Of a stretch of DNA of 64,000 bases, positions 26,856 to 35,942 are shown piece by piece. The DNA comes from Opitutales bacterium (lineage in GTDB: Bacteria; Verrucomicrobiota; Verrucomicrobiia; Opitutales; Oceanipulchritudinaceae). A program made the translations under genes and the position numbers. Positions within the stretch are counted from its first letter, which is position 1. Every line of letters begins with the position of its first letter. Location of the stretch: assembly GCA_007133065.1 (NCBI GenBank), contig SLNJ01000017.1, positions 43,943 through 107,942 on the forward strand, in the 5' to 3' direction. The notes under the pieces are model-generated. The model was not told the origin of the DNA and did no database searches. It saw only the letters and a list, made by a program, of their open reading frames with translations.

Positions 26856-27923
26856 ATGGACGAGAGAAAGCGCGAAACAATTCGGATGGGCGTCGTGGGA
26901 GTGCGACACTTTCACGTGTTTGAAACGTTGCGGACGTTCGGCCGCCGGGAGGACGTCGAGGTGGTCGGTGTGGCGGAATCCGACCGGGAGCGGCGCGAGC
27001 GCCTGCTGCGGGACCACCCCCTGCCCTGTTTCGAGAGCCTGGACGCGATGCTCGACGGGGCCAGGCCGGACGCCGTCGCGCTCCACAATCTGCCCTCCGA
27101 ACGCGCCGATACGATCTGCCGGTGCGCGGAGCGGGGAATCCACGTCTGGACCGACAAGCCGGTCGCGTTGGACCGCGACCAACTGGAAAGGGTTCGCGCC
27201 GCGCTCGCCGATGGGCGGATCGCGTTTTCGATGAACGTCGCCGGCGGATACAGCCCGGTGGCCCACGGCCTGCGCGAGAAGATCCGCTCCGGGGGGATCG
27301 GGGATCTGGTGCAATTTGTCGATGCCGGCCAACACGGGCTCAAGCTCCCGGCCGCGGCCGCGTGGGAGCGGCTCCCATGGGAGTTGGATGCATCGCAATC
27401 GGGTGGACTGATCGTGCAAATGGCAATCCACGCGATCAGCCGGTTCCTCTGGATCGCCGATTCGCCCGTGATCTCCATCTCCGCCGAACGGGGCAACTCC
27501 CGGTTCCCCGAGTATCCGCGATTCGACGACCATTGCTCTGTGACACTGACCACAGCAGCCGGATCGAAGGCCATCATCCAGTCGAGCTGGCTGCTGCCCG
27601 AGGGCGACGACGTCCACAGCCGCAGCCTCTCGTGCGTTGTGGGGACGAACGGGTACTACCAGGCGCACGGCACCGGGGTCGCGCATGGCCTGGAGGCGCG
27701 CAAAGATGGAGCCCGGGATCTGATCGTCACCGGCGATGCCCCGCCGCGAGCGTTCGATCCCGGCGACGGTCCGGGGCGGACGGCGCCGGACGATTTCATC
27801 GCCGCCATCCGAGGCGAAGCAGAACCTTACGTCAGTCCGGAATTCTATCTCGAGGTCATGCGCATCGCACTGCTCGGCCGCGAGGCGGCCGAGCGCGGCG
27901 AAACGATCCGGGTGCCCGCGTAG
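26856..27923 (+). CDS. Gfo/Idh/MocA-family oxidoreductase
   Basis: NAD(P)-dependent sugar/polyol dehydrogenase family, about 355 residues. N-terminal Rossmann segment MGVVGVRHFHVFETLRTFG, the conserved GIHVWTDKPVAL (the usual E-K-P appears as D-K-P, with the catalytic Lys retained), then the alpha/beta substrate domain with GGLIVQMAIHAISRFLWIAD. The family usually carries a His in a G-x-x-x-D-x-x-x-H motif; here GGLIVQMAIHAI has the His but not the Asp, so activity may be altered. Start uncertain: ATGs at 26835, 26856 and 26886; the GGAGG at 26850 is too close to favour 26856 decisively. Substrate unknown; it lies next to an MFS transporter on the opposite strand. Confidence 0.88.
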   Translation: MDERKRETIRMGVVGVRHFHVFETLRTFGRREDVEVVGVAESDRERRERLLRDHPLPCFESLDAMLDGARPDAVALHNLPSERADTICRCAERGIHVWTDKPVALDRDQLERVRAALADGRIAFSMNVAGGYSPVAHGLREKIRSGGIGDLVQFVDAGQHGLKLPAAAAWERLPWELDASQSGGLIVQMAIHAISRFLWIADSPVISISAERGNSRFPEYPRFDDHCSVTLTTAAGSKAIIQSSWLLPEGDDVHSRSLSCVVGTNGYYQAHGTGVAHGLEARKDGARDLIVTGDAPPRAFDPGDGPGRTAPDDFIAAIRGEAEPYVSPEFYLEVMRIALLGREAAERGETIRVPA

Positions 27924-27952
27924 TGTGCCGTTCTGCAATCCCGCCGCCCTGG

Positions 27953-29242
27953 CTACGGCCGTAACCGCGCGGAGAGTACCAGCGCCGCGATCACGCTGAT
28001 CGCCGCCAGAACGAAGACGCTGTTCAGCCCCACCCACCCGGCGGCGAGGCCGCCGGCGGCGGGAAGGAGCGCTGCGGTCCCGAGGATCGTGTTCGAGATT
28101 CCAATGTACGTCGGCCGCCGGTCAGCCGGAGCGATGTCCAGCAGGTAACTGACAAACCCGATGCCCATTCCCGACATCGTGCACCCGATCACAAAAAAGA
28201 CCGGCGCGAAAACAAGCCCTAACAACCACCCGGGCGCCCCGGCGAGCACACCGGCGAATCCGAAGCTCAACACGATCGTGTACACCGGCGCGAACACCTG
28301 GGCGGCAACCGTGAACCGGATCACAGAGCGGTTGCCCCGGCGGGAGGAGAGTTTTCCCCAGACGAGATTGGAAAAGATGACACCGAAGGTCTGGATCGCC
28401 AGAAACACGCCGGTCGTCTGCGCCGGCGCGTGGAATCGCTCCTGCGCCAGTACGATGTAGAAAGGGAGGGAGAAGCCAATCCCCGCACTCAGGAACTGGA
28501 CCGCCAGGAAAACGCCGTAATTGGCGTCCTCGCGCACGATTCGGGGGATGTCCCGGAAGATCTCAGGAAAGGTTCTCCGGGTGTCCGAGACCTTCTCGGG
28601 CGGCTCGCGCACGAACCCGAAACAGACCACCGCCACGGACATCATGAAGACTCCGATCGAGAAAATCAGAAGAAAGTCCAACGGGAACGGAAAGAGCACT
28701 TCATGTCCCAGAATCCGTTCGATGACGACCGCCGCAAGAACGCTCAGAATCCCGGCCCCAAGGAAAAAGCGCGCCGCGTAGAACGGTCCCCGCTGTTCCT
28801 TCAGAATGGTTTTTCCGACAATATCCGTGAACGGCAGTCCGGCAATGCCCCCGCAGAAACAGGAGACTCCGAAAAGGACGACAAAGGCGCCGAGCGCCAT
28901 CTGCGGGCGATCGAGCGCGAGGTAGGCGACCGCCAGAATTGCCATCCATGAGAGCGTCATCCGTGCAAAATTCGCCCAGAGGTAAACCGGCAACTTGTAC
29001 ACACGGTGTTCCAGGTAACCCGCGATGAAGAGCTGCGGCAGGTGCCATCCGGCTTTCGGCATCGCGCTCACCAGACCGACGATGAAATCGGACCCGGTGA
29101 ACATCTTGACGAAGACCGGCAGAACCGTCGTCGGATTCAGAAAGGCGCCACCCGACATAAACAGCGCCCCGTTGAGGACGCCGATTCGGTAGTTGAACCG
29201 GGCATTTTTCACTCTCTGATCGGTGTGCTCCGGCGGTTCCAT
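27953..29242 (-). CDS. MFS transporter
   Basis: A 429-residue integral membrane protein with about 12 hydrophobic segments in two six-helix halves; the central loop (VREPPEKVSDTRRTFPEIFR) is cytoplasmic. The motif LVWGKLSSRRGNRSVIR between helices resembles the MFS signature G-x-x-x-D/S-R-x-G-R/N-R. The start at 29242 has an AGG block eight bases upstream; 29263 is an alternative. It lies close to the oxidoreductase (convergent) and could import its substrate; that link is inference. Confidence 0.85.
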   Translation of the reverse strand: MEPPEHTDQRVKNARFNYRIGVLNGALFMSGGAFLNPTTVLPVFVKMFTGSDFIVGLVSAMPKAGWHLPQLFIAGYLEHRVYKLPVYLWANFARMTLSWMAILAVAYLALDRPQMALGAFVVLFGVSCFCGGIAGLPFTDIVGKTILKEQRGPFYAARFFLGAGILSVLAAVVIERILGHEVLFPFPLDFLLIFSIGVFMMSVAVVCFGFVREPPEKVSDTRRTFPEIFRDIPRIVREDANYGVFLAVQFLSAGIGFSLPFYIVLAQERFHAPAQTTGVFLAIQTFGVIFSNLVWGKLSSRRGNRSVIRFTVAAQVFAPVYTIVLSFGFAGVLAGAPGWLLGLVFAPVFFVIGCTMSGMGIGFVSYLLDIAPADRRPTYIGISNTILGTAALLPAAGGLAAGWVGLNSVFVLAAISVIAALVLSARLRP

Positions 29243-29461
29243 GGCACCTGGTTCCTGGGACATCGCCGGCAGGCTACCAGACCCGCCCGGACATGCACGC
29301 TCATAATCGAAGATGAGAGCGGCGGTGAATGGGACGGGGGTACGGCGCGCACGACCGGCGGGTAATTCGACTGCAATCTCGCGGCGCGGCCCCATCCTGG
29401 GGTCGGCGTGCGGACCCGGAATGTATCGGATGCTCGCGTCCGACGCGCGGATGAAGCGGCT

Positions 29462-30436
29462 TCACCCGCCCAGGAGAAATACCACCAGCGGGAGGATCAC
29501 GACGAGGTAGAACACGGTGTTTGTGAAGAACAACACACTGGCGAGCTTGTCGTCGAGATGGAAGAGGTTCGAGATGATCACCGCGTAAATGCCGACCGCC
29601 GTGCTCGCCTGGACGAGGACGACACGGTTGGCGGTTCCGGGAAGACCGAGTCCGACGACCTCCAGGATTCCCAGAAGCAGCAACGCCGTTGCAGGTATGA
29701 GGAGAAACTTCACGCACGCCACCAGGCCGAACAGCGCCAGGCGACCCGCGAGTTGGGTGAAATACAACCGCAGGCCCGTCGTGAAGAATGCGATGAACAC
29801 GCCTGCGATAATCGATACGGTTACGACATGATACCGCTCCACCGCTCCGGGTCGCTCGACGCCGCTGAGATTGAGCGCGATACCGGCCAGAACACCGAGC
29901 AACGGCAGGGAGCGAATATCCCGGAAATTCGCGATGAGGAGCTTCCAGATCGGCTGGTATTCGCTCGCCCCGTAGTGTCGCGCCACCGGGTAGAGGATGA
30001 AAACCATGCCGAAGTTCCAGAAGGCGGTGAAGATCGATGCAAGCGCCAGCCCGTACTCCCCGAACAGGACGAAGCTCACGGTGCCCCCCATCGTGAAGCT
30101 GAGGTTGGAGGCGCCGCACGCGACCGCGAATGCCCCCGATTCACCGCGGGTGAGCCCGATCGCGCCCGCAAGGCGAATCCCCGCAACCGACCCCACGCCC
30201 ATTAATACGAATCCGATCAGCGGCAGGAGCGCATACCGGCCGGTCAATTCAAGTTCCCACAGCGCCAGGAACGCGACAATCGTGTACGGTCCCAGCACGA
30301 CCACGTACATCATCCGGCGCGCCCATCGATCCGGAAATCCCAGACGGCGAGCGCCATACCCCGACAGAATCGAACCCCCGATAAAGAGGATCAGGAATGC
30401 AAGCTTGGTGCCTGTGGCAAAGTCCAGAGCGTTCAT
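29462..30436 (-). CDS. AEC-family (auxin efflux carrier-like) transporter
   Basis: A 324-residue polytopic membrane protein with about ten predicted helices. Features of the AEC/bile-acid-like fold are the N-terminal TKLAFLILFIGGSILSGYGA, the central GASNLSFTMGGTVSFVLF (discontinuous-helix segment with Asn-Ser and Gly-Gly) and the C-terminal VLVQASTAVGIYAVIISNLF, which resembles the conserved xQ-x-A-x3-a block of AEC proteins. Substrate unknown, probably an organic acid. An in-frame TTG four codons upstream is less likely than the ATG used. Confidence 0.75.
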   Translation of the reverse strand: MNALDFATGTKLAFLILFIGGSILSGYGARRLGFPDRWARRMMYVVVLGPYTIVAFLALWELELTGRYALLPLIGFVLMGVGSVAGIRLAGAIGLTRGESGAFAVACGASNLSFTMGGTVSFVLFGEYGLALASIFTAFWNFGMVFILYPVARHYGASEYQPIWKLLIANFRDIRSLPLLGVLAGIALNLSGVERPGAVERYHVVTVSIIAGVFIAFFTTGLRLYFTQLAGRLALFGLVACVKFLLIPATALLLLGILEVVGLGLPGTANRVVLVQASTAVGIYAVIISNLFHLDDKLASVLFFTNTVFYLVVILPLVVFLLGG

Positions 30437-30627
30437 CGACGGCACCAACCGTGCTCATCCCTCATCAAAAACTCAATCCCGGACCGCAGATCGTGACCCA
30501 ATCCATGGTTCAATAGATGCGCTCGAACCATGGATGACATGGATCCGAGCGTTAGGGATGGGTGCCGAACCTGCCCGGCGTCAACCGGCGGCACGCCTTC
30601 CCTCGAGTGCTGCCGCGGCGACCCGGA

Positions 30628-31950
30628 TCAGGAGCGCGGGTTCTTGCGGTAGTGGCGTGCGGGTCGATCGCGATCACCCCGACCGGCGGGAGTCCCGCGG
30701 CCGAAGCGCGAACGTCTCGGATCGAACCCGCCGCGTCCGGGGCGGCGATGGGATGGTTGGCCGCGGCTGGCCGACGGACGCGACCGCATCAATTCGCCAT
30801 CATGGAAGGGCTGGCCTTCGTCGATCTCAATGCCGTGTCCGAGATAGCGTTCGATCTGCCGGAGATCGCCTATCTGGGTGCCGTCGCAGAAGCTGACCGC
30901 ATGGCCGAGCGTTTCCGCGCGGGCGGTGCGACCGATGCGATGGACGTACGTGTCCGCAACGTCGGGAAGGTCGAAGTTGACGACCAGCGTGATGTTTTTC
31001 ACATCGATCCCGCGGGCGGCCACGTCAGTCGCCACGAGGACCGGCACGCGTCCCTTGCGGAAGAGATCGAGCGCGCGCTGGCGTGCGCCCTGCGACTTGT
31101 TACCGTGAATCGCCTCACTGCGGATGCCGAGGGTATTGAGCTTTTTCGACAGCTTCTCGGCGCCGTGCTTGGTGCGGCTGAAGACCAGGGTGCGGGCGCT
31201 GCTTTCCGCATCGGAGCCGGTCTTGATATAATGCTCGAGAAGCGGAATCTTGTTCTCGCCCCGCACGTGACAGACCTGCTGGTGGATCTTCTCAACAACC
31301 GGTTGGTCGGGGCTGATCTCGATTCGAACCGGATCCCTCACGAAATCACGGGCGATGCGCTGGACTTCCGGTGTGATTGTCGCTGAAAAGAGAACGGTCT
31401 GACGCTTGGCCGGCAGTTCCTTGGAAATCCGGCGCACATCGTGGATGAAGCCCATGTCAAGCATCCGGTCCACTTCGTCGAGCACCAGGAATTCAACGCC
31501 CCCGAGTTCGAGACAACCCTGCTCGAGGAGGTCGAGCAGCCGGCCGGGCGTGGCGACCAACACATCGACGCCGCGCCGCAACGCTTTGACCTGCGGATGT
31601 TGGCTGACCCCGCCGTATACCAGCGCATGGCTGAGGCGGAGGTGGCGGCCGTATTTTGAGAAACTCTCGCCCACCTGGACCGCGAGTTCTCGGGTCGGTG
31701 TGAGAACCAGGACGCGGGCACGCCCGGGACGCGGGCGGCGCGGGTCCAATGAAAGATGGTGCAGGATCGGCAGTGCGAACGCGGCGGTCTTGCCGGTTCC
31801 AGTCTGCGCACATCCCATCACATCGCGTCCCTCGAGCTGAGGCGGAATCGCTTCCGTCTGGATCGGCGACGGCGTCGTGTAGTTCAATTCGCGCAATGCG
31901 CGGTGCAGGGGCGCCGCCAGCGGCAGCGCCTCGAATGATGGCTTGTTCAT
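30628..31950 (-). CDS. rhlE: DEAD-box ATP-dependent RNA helicase, RhlE type
   Basis: A 440-residue RNA helicase. Motifs in order: Q motif (PSPIQTEAIP), I AQTGTGKTAAF, Ia PTRELAVQ, Ib ATPGRLLD, II DEVDRMLDMGF (DEVD in place of DEAD), III SATITP, IV TLVFSRTKHGAEKL, V VATDVAARGID and VI HRIGRTARA. The C-terminal tail (about 390-440) is rich in Arg and Gly, with RRPGRGGFDPRRSRFGRGTP, typical of RNA-binding tails. Unlinked to its neighbours; the 240-nt upstream gap is its probable 5' region, and cold-shock-type control is possible but not shown. Confidence 0.93.
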   Translation of the reverse strand: MNKPSFEALPLAAPLHRALRELNYTTPSPIQTEAIPPQLEGRDVMGCAQTGTGKTAAFALPILHHLSLDPRRPRPGRARVLVLTPTRELAVQVGESFSKYGRHLRLSHALVYGGVSQHPQVKALRRGVDVLVATPGRLLDLLEQGCLELGGVEFLVLDEVDRMLDMGFIHDVRRISKELPAKRQTVLFSATITPEVQRIARDFVRDPVRIEISPDQPVVEKIHQQVCHVRGENKIPLLEHYIKTGSDAESSARTLVFSRTKHGAEKLSKKLNTLGIRSEAIHGNKSQGARQRALDLFRKGRVPVLVATDVAARGIDVKNITLVVNFDLPDVADTYVHRIGRTARAETLGHAVSFCDGTQIGDLRQIERYLGHGIEIDEGQPFHDGELMRSRPSASRGQPSHRRPGRGGFDPRRSRFGRGTPAGRGDRDRPARHYRKNPRS

Positions 31951-32187
31951 AGGTCTTGATTCGGTGCTCTCGCACCCAGGCTCGATGAGGTTGGTCTGTG
32001 GAAACCCTCAGCAATCTCTCATCGATCAAGACCGGTCAGGGGACATTCAGAAACCGGTTCGACCCAGGTTCTACCTGTCGTCGCGCTTCCTGAAAACCGC
32101 CAACCATGACAGGCCACGTTTCGAGCGCAATCACTAAGTTGGACTTTTTTCTATAAATTGCGGCGCTCCCGGTTACACTCCCGACCC

Positions 32188-32406
32188 ATGTCGAAAAACC
32201 TGGAATGCTACGAGACGGCACAGTCGCCGGTCGTGATCGTCGGATCGGTCGCATACGACAGCATTGAAACGCCCTTCTCGAAGGAGGAGCGCCTGCTCGG
32301 CGGCTCCGCGACGTACGGCTCCTACGCCGCGAGTTACTTCGCTCCCGCGCGTTTGGTCGGCGTGGTCGGCAATGATTTCGACGCGGAACACGTCGCCCCG
32401 CTTTTT
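32188..32406 (+). pseudogene. N-terminal fragment of a PfkB-family carbohydrate kinase
   Basis: The ATG opens a clear PfkB (ribokinase/adenosine kinase) N-terminus: SPVVIVGSVAYDSIETPFSK then LLGGSATYGSYAASYFAPAR and LVGVVGNDFDAEHVA. Similarity stops after about 73 residues, where the frame enters unrelated sequence (FPLPIEGHPS and an Arg-rich tail) running under proA. About three quarters of the kinase, including the C-terminal DTxGAGD ATP site, is missing. The break lies within about 50 bases of the proA start, suggesting a deletion that joined the kinase 5' end to the proA region. Confidence 0.7.
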
Positions 32407-32455
32407 CCTTTGCCAATCGAGGGGCACCCGTCTCTGATTGTACGAAGAAGGCGCT

Positions 32456-33739
32456 ATGGACTCCGCAACCCAATCCTCCGTCGACACCGTGGTCCGCGAC
32501 ATCGCGGAGCGTGCGCGCGCGGCCGCGTACCGCCTGGCCGTGCTGCCGACCACCGTGAAAAACGCCGCGCTCGAGGCTGTCGCGCAGCGCTTGGAGACCG
32601 AGCGCGACGCACTGATCGCCGCGAATGAAAAGGACTTGACCGCCGGCGAGCAAAACGGACTCTCGAGCGCGCTGCTCGATCGGCTCCGCCTCACCCCGGA
32701 GCGCATCGCCGGGATGGCCGACGGCGTCCGCCAGGTCGCCGCCCTCCCCGACCCGGTCGGCGAGGAGATCTCCCGCGACATCCGCCCGAACGGGATCGAT
32801 CTGCGCAAAGTGCGCGTGCCGATCGGGGTGATCGGGATCATCTACGAGTCGCGTCCCAATGTGACCATCGACTGCGCCGTACTCTGCCTCAAGAGTGGCA
32901 ACGCCTCGATCCTTCGTGGCGGTCGGGAGGCATTCCACAGCAACACCGCCCTGGCCGCCCTGCTCGCCCGCTCCCTCGACGAGACGGGTGTTCCGGCCGG
33001 CGCCGTCCAGCTGATCCCGACCGTCGATCGGGCGGCGCTCAACACCCTGCTCCGGTGCGACGACCGGGTCGACTGCATCATCCCGCGCGGCGGGGAGTCG
33101 CTCATCCGGTTTGTCGCCGAGAACGCCCGGATGCCGGTGATCAAACACTACGAGGGCGTCTGTTGCATCTATGTCGACGCCGCGGCGGACCGCGATATGG
33201 CGGTCTCGATCGCGGTCAGCGCCAAGGCCTCCCGGCCCGCCGTCTGCAACGCCGCCGAAAACCTCTTTATCGCAGAGGCCGCACTCGAATCTCACCTGCC
33301 GGCAATCGCACAGGCCCTCGCCGAAAAAGGCGTGGAACTGCGCGCCGACGAACCCGTGCGGCGGACACTGGAGTCGCACGGCATCGCGTGCAAGCCGGCG
33401 ACCGAGGAGGATTATCACACGGAGTACCTCGACCTCATCCTCGCAATCAAAACGGTCGCGGATGTCAACGAGGCGATCGCGGCGGTCAACACCTACGGGT
33501 CCCGGCACAGCGACGCCATCGTGACCGCCGACGAGGCCGCCGCACGCCGATTCCTCGCCGAGGTCGACTCCGCCACCGTCTACTGGAACGCCTCCACCCG
33601 GTTCACCGACGGATTCGAGTTCGGCCTCGGCGCCGAGATCGGAATCTCGACCGACAAGCTCCACGCGCGCGGCCCCATGGGCCTGCACGAGCTCACGATC
33701 TACAAGTACCTGATCTACGGAACCGGCCAGGTGAAGTGA
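32456..33739 (+). CDS. proA: gamma-glutamyl phosphate reductase
   Basis: Second enzyme of proline biosynthesis, reducing gamma-glutamyl phosphate to glutamate-5-semialdehyde with NADPH. The 427 residues match the family (about 415-420). Landmarks: VRVPIGVIGIIYESRPNVTI, KSGNASILRGGREAFHSN, DCIIPRGGESLIRFV, PVIKHYEGVCCIYVD, SRPAVCNAAENLFI (the catalytic Cys in CNA) and the C-terminal GFEFGLGAEIGISTDKLHAR then GPMGLHELT. AAGAAGG about seven bases before ATG 32456 supports that start over the TTG at 32438. No proB is next to it. Confidence 0.97.
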   Translation: MDSATQSSVDTVVRDIAERARAAAYRLAVLPTTVKNAALEAVAQRLETERDALIAANEKDLTAGEQNGLSSALLDRLRLTPERIAGMADGVRQVAALPDPVGEEISRDIRPNGIDLRKVRVPIGVIGIIYESRPNVTIDCAVLCLKSGNASILRGGREAFHSNTALAALLARSLDETGVPAGAVQLIPTVDRAALNTLLRCDDRVDCIIPRGGESLIRFVAENARMPVIKHYEGVCCIYVDAAADRDMAVSIAVSAKASRPAVCNAAENLFIAEAALESHLPAIAQALAEKGVELRADEPVRRTLESHGIACKPATEEDYHTEYLDLILAIKTVADVNEAIAAVNTYGSRHSDAIVTADEAAARRFLAEVDSATVYWNASTRFTDGFEFGLGAEIGISTDKLHARGPMGLHELTIYKYLIYGTGQVK

Positions 33740-33764
33740 AGCGCAGTGCGGATCGGGTCGCCAG

Positions 33765-34475
33765 TCATGGCAGAGATCCGCCTTCGCCGATGTCGCTATC
33801 GCTCGGAACACTCTCACTTCCTGCAGACGACATCCGCCGTACTGCCGCCCCGGGACCGGGCGGGTGCGGATCGAACAGGCGCTTCACATGCGCACGCGCC
33901 TGCCTGAGATTGTTCGCCGCGATCTCTGGATCGCCCCGGGTCTTCGCAACCAGCAGCGAGCCCTGCCAGAGGGCGTTGAGCGTCCACGCGAGCGCGTCAG
34001 GGTCGAATTCCATCCGCACCGGGTGCGCCTCCTTCGCCGCCCGGAGTAGCCGGCTGACCAAAGCAGTCCATCCTTCGAGACCGTCGCTGCAGACCTCCCG
34101 CAGACGCCCGCCGGAATGCCCGAGCTCCTGCGCCACCATGCCGAGCAGGCACGCGAGCGGCTCGTCTCCAGGATTCCGGACGCTTGCGATCAACCCCACG
34201 AACAGGCAATCCAGCCGGACCAGGGGATCATTGCCCGCCTCGCCCAGGTCCGCGCGATACACCCCCTCCCGGCACCACGCTTCAACCGTGGCCACGGCAA
34301 GGTCCTCCTTCGATCCGAAGTAGTGAAAGAACGCCCCCTTCGTCACCCCCGCCTCCACACAAATCTGATCGACCGTCGTCGCACAATACCCCTGCCGCCG
34401 CATCGTAGCCGTCGCCGCATCGATCAGCTTCTCCCGCGTGGCAGTCGGATTCTTCACTTTCGTTCCCGCGAACAT
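33765..34475 (-). CDS. TetR-family transcriptional regulator
   Basis: A 236-residue repressor-type protein. The N-terminal DNA-binding domain reads TREKLIDAATATMRRQGYCA then TTVDQICVEAGVTKGAFFHY FGSKEDL, the standard TetR helix-turn-helix. The C-terminal half is helical and ligand-binding, with Cys residues in ACLLGMVAQELG and a disordered tail (SSAGSESVPSDSDIGEGG). The ATG at 34475 sits inside an imperfect palindrome, suggesting autorepression. Its target genes beyond itself are not evident; it converges on proA with 25 bases between. Confidence 0.9.
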   Translation of the reverse strand: MFAGTKVKNPTATREKLIDAATATMRRQGYCATTVDQICVEAGVTKGAFFHYFGSKEDLAVATVEAWCREGVYRADLGEAGNDPLVRLDCLFVGLIASVRNPGDEPLACLLGMVAQELGHSGGRLREVCSDGLEGWTALVSRLLRAAKEAHPVRMEFDPDALAWTLNALWQGSLLVAKTRGDPEIAANNLRQARAHVKRLFDPHPPGPGAAVRRMSSAGSESVPSDSDIGEGGSLP

Positions 34476-34491
34476 ACCAACTGGTCGGTAT
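34474..34491. promoter_or_regulatory. TetR-type operator overlapping the regulator start
   Basis: ATACCAACTGGTCGGTAT is an 18-bp imperfect palindrome (seven of nine pairs match), of the same form as operators of many TetR-family repressors. It covers the first two bases of the regulator start codon, so binding would block its own transcription or initiation. Confidence 0.6.
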
Positions 34492-34576
34492 ATTCGGGTG
34501 ATTTTGCCATTGGTCAAGCCCGAATTCCAGTCATGACAGAAAAACAATTTATTTCATGTCTTCGGGATGCTACTCG

Positions 34577-34605
34577 TTGACATAGAAATGTATTTGCCGT
34601 AAAAA
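34577..34605 (+). promoter_or_regulatory. sigma-70 promoter for the toxin-antitoxin pair
   Basis: A perfect -35 TTGACA at 34577-34582 is followed after 17 bases by TAAAAA (34600-34605), a weaker -10. The antitoxin ATG begins only seven bases after the -10, so transcription probably starts on or beside the A of the ATG, giving a leaderless mRNA. No other promoter-like pair is as good here. Confidence 0.55.
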
Positions 34606-34612
34606 TGGCTCT

Positions 34613-34867
34613 ATGAAAACGACGATTTCCATTCGCGATGATCTGTTGCGGCGGCTGAAGGCCCGCGCGGCCCTGCGGGGGCAACCGTTGAGCCGGTACA
34701 TGGAGGAAACCTTGGAGCGTTCGCTTCAGAAGGAGGAGGAGCACTCCCAATCTGTCGCGGCCTGGGTGGAGGATCTTCCGCCGGTCTCGCCGGAAGCGCT
34801 GGAGGAGTTTGAATCGGTCGTGGCTTCGGACGATTTCCGTCCCATTGATCCGGAAATGTGGCGATGA
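34613..34867 (+). CDS. antitoxin of a VapBC-type toxin-antitoxin pair
   Basis: An 84-residue protein beginning MKTTISIRDDLLRRLKARAA, the beta-strand plus helix of a ribbon-helix-helix or FitA-like DNA-binding antitoxin, followed by an acidic, Pro-rich C-terminus (WVEDLPPVSPEALEEFESVV) of the kind that wraps a PIN toxin. The stop overlaps the toxin ATG by four bases (ATGA), the standard tight coupling of antitoxin and toxin. The product would bind the promoter just upstream and autoregulate. Confidence 0.85.
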   Translation: MKTTISIRDDLLRRLKARAALRGQPLSRYMEETLERSLQKEEEHSQSVAAWVEDLPPVSPEALEEFESVVASDDFRPIDPEMWR

Positions 34868-35241
34868 TTCTCGACACGAACGCACTGTCGGCGCTCGCCG
34901 CAAAGGACTTGCCTCTGATTGCGAAGGTTCGTTCAGCGGCACGCCTCCACACAACGCTGATCAGCCTCGGCGAATTCAAGTATGGACTTCTCGGCTCGCG
35001 GAGACGGGACGAACTGGAGCGTTGGTTGGAAGCGTTCCTGATGAACGCGCAGATCCTGTCGCCGAACATGGCCACGCTCGACGATTACGCGGCTATCCGC
35101 CGGGAATTGAAACAAGCCGGCACACCGATACCGGCCAACGACTGTTGGATTGCGGCGTTGGCACGCCAACATAGGATGCCGATCCTCAGCCGCGACAGTC
35201 ACTTCGACAAAGTCCAGGGACTACGAAGGCTTGACTGGTAG
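34864..35241 (+). CDS. vapC: PIN-domain ribonuclease toxin (VapC-like)
   Basis: A 125-residue PIN-domain RNase. The four acidic metal ligands are all present: Asp4 in MILDTNALSA, Glu37 in SLGEFKYG, Asp93 in PANDCWIAALA and Asp111 in ILSRDSHFDKV. VapC enzymes cleave tRNAs or rRNA when freed from the antitoxin. Full length and intact, so the pair is probably functional. It starts in the antitoxin stop; an in-frame GTG six bases earlier (34858) is an unlikely alternative. Confidence 0.93.
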   Translation: MILDTNALSALAAKDLPLIAKVRSAARLHTTLISLGEFKYGLLGSRRRDELERWLEAFLMNAQILSPNMATLDDYAAIRRELKQAGTPIPANDCWIAALARQHRMPILSRDSHFDKVQGLRRLDW

Positions 35242-35255
35242 ATAAGTACTCGAAA

Positions 35256-35453
35256 TCAGTGCTTGGGGTTTCCGGCGAGACGTTCGAGTGAATTGTGATC
35301 CCTTCTCTCGATCAACTCGACCAGCCAGGCGGGAACGGACTGGGGCTCCTGTTCCCGTCGTTCCTGAATCAACGGTTCGATGCGCTCCCATTCGTCGGCG
35401 TACAAGACCCGAAGCCGCTCTAAAAGCCGCTCTTCCGGAACAGTGCGCGCCAT
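35256..35453 (-). CDS. small hypothetical protein
   Basis: A 65-residue charged protein (MARTVPEERLLERLRVLYAD, then EWERIEPLIQERREQEPQS). It is almost wholly alpha-helical by composition, with regularly spaced hydrophobic residues. No recognised family and only a weak ribosome-binding site. It lies 15 bases from the toxin gene on the opposite strand; whether it is a real gene is uncertain. Confidence 0.4.
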   Translation of the reverse strand: MARTVPEERLLERLRVLYADEWERIEPLIQERREQEPQSVPAWLVELIERRDHNSLERLAGNPKH

Positions 35454-35942
35454 TTTCCGGGGATTCTAACGCTCAACTTTGAGCAACCGATGCCGCCCTC
35501 TCGGGGTCAACTGGAAACGATCGCCGTGCGCCCGCCCGCGCGTCGGGAACGGCGGCGCACGAGCCCCTGTTTCTCCATTTTGGAGAGCATCTCCTTCAGC
35601 ATCTTGAGCGGTTGAAGCGTCTCCGCCTGAAGCTCCACTTCCGACGCCGCTCTCGTTCCAGCCAGCTTCGGTGGGCCAGGAAATCCCAGTAGTCGTAGAG
35701 ACGGGACTGGGCGAGGCTGGCTATGGTCCGGCCAAGGTGCTCGAATCCCAGTGGAACTCCGATGGGACCGCATGAATGCTCCCACTGCGGATTGACAGTC
35801 ATCGCGGGGATCCTTACCGTTCCGGAGTCCCACGATCCCGGCGCCGGCCGCACCAAGCGGCGCATGGCGCATCCGCCCTGCGCGGAATTTCCGGGTTTTC
35901 CCCACGTCTTTCTCTGAAATCCACATCCCACACACACATTTA
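35454..35942. other. 489-nt gap with possible decayed gene on the minus strand
   Basis: No intact gene. Minus-strand frames contain HLGRTIASLAQSRLYDYWDF then LAHRSWLERER, and in a neighbouring frame SEVELQAETLQPLKMLKEML then SKMEKQGLVRRR; joining them needs one frameshift near 35645. This could be the remnant of a small regulator-like gene, but no family is recognised. The last 100 bases before 35943 are the likely promoter region of the beta-helix gene. Confidence 0.25.
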
